Part shown: positions 1-5,329 of the stretch, piece by piece
Layout: every line of letters begins with the position of its first letter
Numbering within the stretch: the first letter of the stretch is position 1
Source: Coriobacteriales bacterium
Lineage (GTDB): Bacteria; Actinomycetota; Coriobacteriia; Coriobacteriales; UBA8131
Direction: 5' to 3'
Length of the DNA: 7,719 nt
Assembly (NCBI GenBank): GCA_031286245.1
Contig: JAITUO010000063.1
Span: 1 to 7,719, forward strand
Made by a program: the position numbers and the translations under genes
Notes under the pieces: model-generated
Told to the model about the DNA's origin: nothing
What the model saw: the letters and a program-made list of their open reading frames with translations, nothing else
Database searches by the model: none

Positions 1-1
1 C

Positions 2-1138
2 ATTATATCAGCCGGTTTTGGCAAGGCAGCATCCGGCCCGATCATGAACAGCCGAATCATCGACTACACTGCAGTCGACCGAGCAGATCAACCTGACGTT
101 TTACCGAGGCTTGTGGAAGATTTCGCCCGGGCTTATCCCGATCAGCGTATTCTAGTTATCGGCTGTGGGGATAATTACGTGCGGCAAATCAGCCTGGCAA
201 GCGATGGTTTTCCGGCAAATGTGATTCGCCATTACATGGAGTTTTCTCTACTCGACCGTCTGGCTAACAAGCAAAGCTTTTATGAACTCTGTGACCAGGG
301 CGGCATTACCCATCCAGCGACATTCATCTACGACGAGTCGACTGGCGGGCGTCTGGATCTGGGATTCGAGCCGCCATACATAGTGAAGCCAGCCAATAGT
401 GTGACTTGGTGGGAAAACCCCTTTGTTGGTCAGCGCAAGGTGCATCTGGAAAAGGATCTGGCTGGTTTGAAAACCCTTCTATCGACAATCTATGCTCATG
501 GTTACCCGGATTCGATGATTATCCAAGAGTATATCCCGGGAAATGACAGTCAGGTTTATACAGTGACACAGTACTATGACTCTGCCGGAGTTATGCGTTT
601 GAATTGTGTCGGGCGTGTTTTATTGGAGGAACACACTGCACATGGATTTGGCAACAGTGCTGTTACTCTGAGTGTCGATCTGCCGGAATTGGATGGCCAA
701 TTGAGCGGTCTCTTGTTGGCAAATGCTTATCGGGGGTATGCCTGTTTCGATATTAAGTTCGATGAACGAGACCAGCAGTTTAAAGTCTTTGAGGTAAACA
801 CCAGGCAACCCCGGAGCAATTATTACGTCACTGGGTCAAACATGAACATCACTAAGTTCATTGTCGAGGATCTGGTTTATGGGCGCCAGCTGGAGCCTGA
901 ATTACAGGTCAGTGACCCTTACCTCTGGCATGTCACGTCCAAGCAGGTAGCTCGTCAATGTGCCAGCCAAGCTGGCTTACTGGCGGCGGTTGATGCTCTG
1001 ATCGATAATGGCAGGAGTGGCAATCCGCTGGACTATGCAGCAGACCGCCATCCGGCTCGGCGGCTCTGGCTGGCAAGATATACTTATCAACAGGGGCGTA
1101 AGTATCAAGAATATAGACAGGACGTGCTCAATGCCTGA
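2..1138 (+). CDS. ATP-grasp carboxylate-amine ligase, D-aspartate ligase-like (5' partial)
   Basis: Cytoplasmic ATP-grasp enzyme, predicted to join a carboxylic acid to an amine through an acyl-phosphate. Seen, numbering from the ATG at 44: the central-domain ATP-binding lysine in YIVKP (K115), the hinge IIQEYIPGNDS (about 163-173), and a metal-binding set made of FDIK (D236) and FEVNTRQPRSN (E250, N252), followed by YYVTGSNMN. This pattern resembles the D-aspartate ligase (Aslfm) type, which adds D-Asp to the side-chain amine of lysine in UDP-MurNAc-pentapeptide; that assignment is from recall of the family and its context. The frame has no stop between the ATG at 44 and the left edge, and the upstream codons read FGKAASGPIMNSRIIDYT, which looks like an ATP-grasp N-terminal domain. 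ATG 44 is therefore probably an internal methionine and the true start lies outside the window. The stop overlaps the next gene's start by 8 bases. Alternatives are another amino-acid ligase or a peptidoglycan amidating enzyme. The ATP-grasp fold is secure; the substrate is not. Confidence 0.85.
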   Translation: MISAGFGKAASGPIMNSRIIDYTAVDRADQPDVLPRLVEDFARAYPDQRILVIGCGDNYVRQISLASDGFPANVIRHYMEFSLLDRLANKQSFYELCDQGGITHPATFIYDESTGGRLDLGFEPPYIVKPANSVTWWENPFVGQRKVHLEKDLAGLKTLLSTIYAHGYPDSMIIQEYIPGNDSQVYTVTQYYDSAGVMRLNCVGRVLLEEHTAHGFGNSAVTLSVDLPELDGQLSGLLLANAYRGYACFDIKFDERDQQFKVFEVNTRQPRSNYYVTGSNMNITKFIVEDLVYGRQLEPELQVSDPYLWHVTSKQVARQCASQAGLLAAVDALIDNGRSGNPLDYAADRHPARRLWLARYTYQQGRKYQEYRQDVLNA

Positions 1139-2660
1139 GCTAGTTGACCAATATTTACTACCGATATCGCTTTTAGAATTGTCTCAGCGCCTGGCTGATG
1201 CTGATGAGTTGGTCGAGACCATCGGTATTGCAATGCAACCTGATGAGCAGTATGTACCAACACACCTGAGCTACGACTCTCGTGATGTAATCCCCGGCAG
1301 CTTGTTCTTCTGTAAGGGCGCTTACTTCCAGCCAGATTACTTTAATGATGCATTGCTGAAAGGCGCAGCAGCTTATGTCAGTGAGACTGTCATGCCTGGT
1401 CAGGTGCCCGGATTGATTGTCCGTGATGTCCGTCGGGCCATGGCTCTGACAGCTGCCTGGTATTATGCCAACCTGCTGAAGAAACTGACAATTATCGGTG
1501 TGACTGGCACCAAGGGGAAATCGACAACTGTCTACTTCATAAAATCGATTCTTGATGCCTGGATGACCGTCGAAAATGAGCCGGCTTCTGCGATTTTATC
1601 CAGTATTGATAATTATGACGGCATTATCTTTGAAGAAAGCCATATAACAACCAAGGAAAGCCTTGACTTATACCGGCACTTTGCAAACGCCGTATCATCG
1701 GGCATCAGTTATCTTGCGATGGAGGTCTCATCGCAGGCTCTCAAGTATCATCGAGTGACGGCTGTACCCTTCACCGTCGGCTGCTTTTTGAATTTCGGAC
1801 GCGACCATATTTCGGCAATTGAGCATCCCGACGCGCAGGATTACCTGGCGCAAAAACTGAAGATCTTTGGTCAAAGTGAGGTAGCCTGTGTCAATCTTGG
1901 CACAGAACAGGTTGAGCAGGTGGTATATGCCTCCAAAGCCTCAGAATGGCTGATCACATTTGGCTGGAGTGAGTTTGCTGAGTTGTCTGCCACTTACCAT
2001 GCTGATAAAGGAGTCAGTGGTTCTTGCTTCACTGCTTTGATGTTTGGTCAGGAAGTTCAATTCGACCTGGCCCTGGCTGGCCGCTTTAATGTGGAGAATG
2101 CCTTGGCTGCCATTGCATCAACCATAGCTTTGGGAGTCCCGATCGACATCATCCAGCAGGGTCTGGCGAAAGCCCGGGTACCGGGACGCATGGAACCTTT
2201 TGCTGCTTTGCAAGACAAACTGATACTGGTTGATTATGCCCACAATCTGATGAGTTTCGAAGCTTTGTTTTCCAGTGTCAAAGCGTCTTATCCGAATTCA
2301 TATATTGCGATTGTGTTTGGTTGTCCTGGATACAAAGCCTTAGATCGTCGTATAGACTTGGGCACGGTAGCGGGCCGCGAAGCTGATGATGTTGTTTTAA
2401 CCGAAGAAGACTCCGGCGATGAACCGACTATTGATATTTGCAATGACATTGCCAGTCATGTAAAAGCAGCCGGTGGTAACCCACGTATTATCTTAGACCG
2501 CAGCGAGGCGATAGAAAGCGCAATCGACCTGGCACCAGCCGGCTCAGTGATATTGATAACCGGTAAAGGACGTGAGACTCGCCAAAAGCGTGGTAAGGAG
2601 TACATCGAAGTCGTATCAGACGTACAGATTGTTGAGGATTACATCAGTGAACACCAATAA
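1131..2660 (+). CDS. murE: MurE-type Mur ligase (UDP-MurNAc-tripeptide synthetase, probably not DAP-specific)
   Basis: Cytoplasmic ATP-dependent ligase adding the third stem-peptide residue to UDP-MurNAc-L-Ala-D-Glu. Length 509 aa, close to the family norm. Domain 1 carries SRDVIPGSLFF (from S50). The central domain has the P-loop GTKGKSTT (126-133), the substrate-binding TTKES (173-177), MEVSSQALKYHRV (from 197), DHIS (D225, H226) and YLAQKLKIF, whose K242 is the candidate carbamylated lysine. The C-terminal domain has DYAH, FGCPGYKALDRR and GKGRE. The DNPR loop that selects meso-DAP is replaced by TEEDSGDEPT (424-433), with no arginine, so L-Lys, L-Orn or another amine is more likely than DAP. 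The phrases SSIDNYDG and HISAIEHP resemble the Lys-type MurE subfamily as I recall it. ATG 1131 is chosen because it overlaps the upstream stop and gives a normal N-terminus; the longer frame from 1008 would run deep into the ATP-grasp gene. The ribosome site is weak (AGG, 9 bases upstream), which fits coupled translation. A second, non-stem-peptide Mur ligase is the alternative. Confidence 0.88.
   Translation: MPELVDQYLLPISLLELSQRLADADELVETIGIAMQPDEQYVPTHLSYDSRDVIPGSLFFCKGAYFQPDYFNDALLKGAAAYVSETVMPGQVPGLIVRDVRRAMALTAAWYYANLLKKLTIIGVTGTKGKSTTVYFIKSILDAWMTVENEPASAILSSIDNYDGIIFEESHITTKESLDLYRHFANAVSSGISYLAMEVSSQALKYHRVTAVPFTVGCFLNFGRDHISAIEHPDAQDYLAQKLKIFGQSEVACVNLGTEQVEQVVYASKASEWLITFGWSEFAELSATYHADKGVSGSCFTALMFGQEVQFDLALAGRFNVENALAAIASTIALGVPIDIIQQGLAKARVPGRMEPFAALQDKLILVDYAHNLMSFEALFSSVKASYPNSYIAIVFGCPGYKALDRRIDLGTVAGREADDVVLTEEDSGDEPTIDICNDIASHVKAAGGNPRIILDRSEAIESAIDLAPAGSVILITGKGRETRQKRGKEYIEVVSDVQIVEDYISEHQ
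2633..2638 (+). promoter_or_regulatory. Ribosome binding site setting the murD start
   Basis: TGAGGA lies inside the 3' end of the murE-like gene, 8 bases before GTG 2647. It supports that GTG over the upstream in-frame starts, because the protein then begins just before the MurD nucleotide-fold motif. Confidence 0.6.
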
Positions 2661-4176
2661 TCCAAGCAACCTGCGTAAAGTTTGTATTCTGGGCCTCGGC
2701 ACAACTGGCTTGGCTGTCTGCCGTCATTATCTGCGCAGTTCTTCTCCATCGTATATAGACATCTATGTTGACAAAATGACTCAAAAAAACATGGAAGCAA
2801 TGCTGGCAATAGATGAGGAATTCTTTCATAGGGGAGGGGTTACTGGGCACATTTTCTCTGGCGTCGGTGAACTGTACTTGCATAATGCAGATTGTCGTCT
2901 GACGCTTTATGTTGGTTGGGATGGATTACTCAGTACATACGACCAAGGTATCGTCAGTCCAGGCATCCAACCGAACAACCCTCTCTATCAGAACGCCAAA
3001 GTGCGTTGCAAAGAGCTGATCGGTGAACCAGAGCTGGCATATCGGTTCTCGCCAGATCATTGGCTGGCGATCACCGGTACCAATGGCAAGACAACCACGG
3101 TCCGGCTCTTAGGCCAGATACTGGCTGACGCCGGGCTGGCTTCGACAGTTGCCGGCAACATTGGGCCGACACTGATCGACGCTGTCAACCACCGCCAGGT
3201 TGGCGAATACCTGGTGGTCGAGCTATCCAGTTTTCAGTTGGCAAATACCTTAAGTATTGCTCCAGAGGCAGCGATACTTTTAAACATCACTCCTGATCAC
3301 ATTGAATGGCATGGAAACCTGGATGATTATGCCAAGACCAAGAAGCGGATCTATAACTGGATGATACCGGAAGCACCAGTTGTGATTGATGGTCTAAGCC
3401 AGATCGGACTTCAGATCATCGATGAATGCCTGACTACAGGCCGGCGTGTAGTAGCCAATGGTTTATCGCCAGACGATGCTGCAGGATTATTCGGTGCAGA
3501 TAGAATCAATGAGATGACATGGGTAGATCGTGATGGGTGGCTCTGGGTGAGGATTGCTGGTACTGATCATCGTTTGTTAAAAACCGCTGATTTGCTGATC
3601 AAAGGCCGGCACAATCACTTAAATGCCCTGGCAGCAGCCTGGGTCGCTGGCTTTGTTGGCATTGATACTGCTGCTGTTGCCCGTAGTTTGGCCGGATTTG
3701 CGCCATTAGAGCACCGGATCGAGGCTGCCGGTGAGTATCAGTCAGTGAGTTTTTACAACGACTCGAAAGCCACCAACCCCGAAGCAACGTTGATGGCGTT
3801 GTCAGCTTTTCCAGATAGTTCGATCATTTTGATGGTTGGGGGACAGGATAAAGGTACAGACCTCAGTGAGTTGGCGAGTCGCGTTTTGGAATGCTGTCGC
3901 CTGGTGATCTGTTACGGTGCAGCAGCTAATAGATTCTTTGAAGTCTTCAACAATGCTTTGACCAGGCCGGGAACTGGTACAGAAACCGAACGCAGCAGCT
4001 GTCAGATATTGATGGCACGAGACATGCACCAAGCTTTTCAGACTGCCGTCCGGTTAGCTTTGCCAGATGATGTCATTTTATTGTCTCCGGCTTGCTCGTC
4101 TTTTGACGAGTTTGATAGTTTTGAACAACGCGGTCTGACCTTCAAAGAGTGGGTCAATGAACTGAGAGGTGAATAG
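2647..4176 (+). CDS. murD: UDP-N-acetylmuramoyl-L-alanine--D-glutamate ligase MurD
   Basis: Cytoplasmic ligase adding D-Glu to UDP-MurNAc-L-Ala with ATP. Seen, numbering from GTG 2647: N-terminal Rossmann motif ILGLGTTGLA, SPGIQP (from 104), P-loop GTNGKTTT (144-151), AGNIG, VVELSSFQL, NITPDHIEWHG (213-223) with DYAKTKKRI behind it, the hinge GRHNHLNALAA, EHRIE, NDSKATNP (371-378), LMVGGQDKGTDL, and the C-terminal SPACSSFDEF (480-489) followed by RG. SPACxSFD and NDSKATNP are diagnostic of MurD among Mur ligases. At 509 aa it is longer than the usual 440-460: domain 1 carries about 30 extra residues before SPGI, and a shorter extra stretch (about residues 437-450) lies in domain 3. GTG 2647 is preferred because of the ribosome site at 2633-2638; the ATG at 2572 would lie far inside murE. 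It overlaps murE by 14 bases and its stop touches the murG start. Confidence 0.96.
   Translation: MNTNNPSNLRKVCILGLGTTGLAVCRHYLRSSSPSYIDIYVDKMTQKNMEAMLAIDEEFFHRGGVTGHIFSGVGELYLHNADCRLTLYVGWDGLLSTYDQGIVSPGIQPNNPLYQNAKVRCKELIGEPELAYRFSPDHWLAITGTNGKTTTVRLLGQILADAGLASTVAGNIGPTLIDAVNHRQVGEYLVVELSSFQLANTLSIAPEAAILLNITPDHIEWHGNLDDYAKTKKRIYNWMIPEAPVVIDGLSQIGLQIIDECLTTGRRVVANGLSPDDAAGLFGADRINEMTWVDRDGWLWVRIAGTDHRLLKTADLLIKGRHNHLNALAAAWVAGFVGIDTAAVARSLAGFAPLEHRIEAAGEYQSVSFYNDSKATNPEATLMALSAFPDSSIILMVGGQDKGTDLSELASRVLECCRLVICYGAAANRFFEVFNNALTRPGTGTETERSSCQILMARDMHQAFQTAVRLALPDDVILLSPACSSFDEFDSFEQRGLTFKEWVNELRGE
4165..4172 (+). promoter_or_regulatory. Ribosome binding site for murG
   Basis: AGAGGTGA sits in the last codons of murD, ending 4 bases before GTG 4177 (7 bases from the AGAGG core). 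It supports the GTG that directly follows the murD stop as the murG start. Confidence 0.6.
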
Positions 4177-5313
4177 GTGCGGGTTGTACTGACAGCTGGT
4201 GGGACTGCTGGTCATATCAATCCAGCCCTGGCGGTTGCCCAGGCTTTGTCTGCAACTGGTGTAGAAGTGTTGTTTGCCGGCACCCCAGACAGTCTGGAAG
4301 AACGTCTGGTTAACGAAGCTGGCATCGCATATGCCGGCTTTGAATCCCGCGGCTTGAACCGTAGTAAACCTTGGACAATTCCTCAAACTCTGATCAAGTT
4401 GAGCCGGGGGCGTGGTGCTGCAAGGTCTTGGTTGAATTCTGTAAAGCCGGATGTAGTCGCTGCCTTTGGCGGATACGCTTGCTTACCAGTCAGTTTGGCC
4501 GCTGGTAGTCTGGGGATACCGCTGTTAGTGCATGAGCAGAATGCCCGGCCGGGCTTGGCGAATCGATTATTAACCAAGCGGGCAGATATCATAGCCTTGA
4601 GCGATGAGTTAGCTCAGTCAGGGTTTAAAACCAAAGCCCGCTTTGAGGTGACTGGAAACCCATTGCGCGCCGAACTGTTTGGAGTCGATCCCAACACCGC
4701 ACGACAGCGTTTAGGGCTGCAACAGACTGGTTTGCTGCTGTTGGTGTTTGGTGGCAGTTTGGGAGCACATCATTTGAATTCAGCGGTCTTGGCTATCGCT
4801 AAAGAGTTGTTGGATGAGTTTGGTGACATGGAAGTCATACATCTGACCGGTTCACAAGATTATGACTGGGTCAAAGATACGCTCACTCAGGCCGGAATCA
4901 CACAACGATGGTATCCATATGCATATAGCAATCAAATGGGAGATGCCTATGCTGCTGCTGATTTAGTACTGGCACGAGCCGGAGCCACCAGCTTGGCTGA
5001 GATCACCGCTCTCGGCAAGGCATCTTTACTCGTTCCATACCCATATGCGGTTGCCGATGAACAGACAGCCAATGCTCAGCGCTTAGTAGACGCCGGTGCT
5101 GCTGTGATCTGGCCTGACTGTGATCTGGATGCCCCTGGTTTTACAGAGCTGTTAAGATCGCTGATCAGCGATGCCTCCCGACGTGCGTCGATGTCCAACC
5201 AAGCATCCAGCCTGGGCAAGCCCGATGCCACAGCCGCTATCGTAGCGCTTATACTGGAATTAGCAGGCAATCAAGTGGTATCAACAGGTAATCGGACAGT
5301 TGTCAGTCAATGA
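4177..5313 (+). CDS. murG: UDP-GlcNAc:undecaprenyl-PP-MurNAc-pentapeptide GlcNAc transferase MurG
   Basis: Glycosyltransferase of the GT-B fold that adds GlcNAc to lipid I to form lipid II on the cytoplasmic face of the membrane. Length 378 aa, near the family's 350-380. Seen in order: the N-terminal G-loop TAGGTAGHINPALA (about 6-19), FGGYACLP, HEQNARPGLANRLL, VTGNPLR at the domain border, the second G-loop FGGSLGAHHLN, the acceptor and UDP-GlcNAc site RAGATSLAEITALGK, and DEQTANAQRL with GAA, matching the family's D/H-x-Q-x-x-NA motif. All key motifs are intact. The GTG start abuts the murD stop and lets the G-loop begin near residue 6, as usual. The last 15 or so residues (NQVVSTGNRTVVSQ) look like an ordinary variable tail. 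Placement between murD and murC is standard for dcw clusters, except that no ftsW gene lies between murD and murG. Confidence 0.97.
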   Translation: MRVVLTAGGTAGHINPALAVAQALSATGVEVLFAGTPDSLEERLVNEAGIAYAGFESRGLNRSKPWTIPQTLIKLSRGRGAARSWLNSVKPDVVAAFGGYACLPVSLAAGSLGIPLLVHEQNARPGLANRLLTKRADIIALSDELAQSGFKTKARFEVTGNPLRAELFGVDPNTARQRLGLQQTGLLLLVFGGSLGAHHLNSAVLAIAKELLDEFGDMEVIHLTGSQDYDWVKDTLTQAGITQRWYPYAYSNQMGDAYAAADLVLARAGATSLAEITALGKASLLVPYPYAVADEQTANAQRLVDAGAAVIWPDCDLDAPGFTELLRSLISDASRRASMSNQASSLGKPDATAAIVALILELAGNQVVSTGNRTVVSQ

Positions 5314-5319
5314 TGATGT

Positions 5320-5324
5320 AGGAG
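5320..5324 (+). promoter_or_regulatory. Ribosome binding site for murC-murB, favouring the TTG start
   Basis: AGGAG in the 16-base gap after murG ends 5 bases before TTG 5330, a workable spacing. It overlaps the first base of the alternative GTG at 5324, which has no such site of its own. The TTG is therefore preferred, although the two starts differ by only two codons. Confidence 0.55.
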
Positions 5325-5329
5325 TGGTT

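Noticed and set aside
1008..1130. Upstream extension of the murE frame to ATG 1008
   Set aside because: It would overlap the ATP-grasp gene by about 130 bases and add residues with no MurE similarity; ATG 1131 fits the family length and the overlap pattern.
2572..2646. Upstream extension of the murD frame to ATG 2572
   Set aside because: The added residues are an out-of-frame reading of the conserved MurE C-terminus; GTG 2647 has a good ribosome site and puts the Rossmann motif near the N-terminus.
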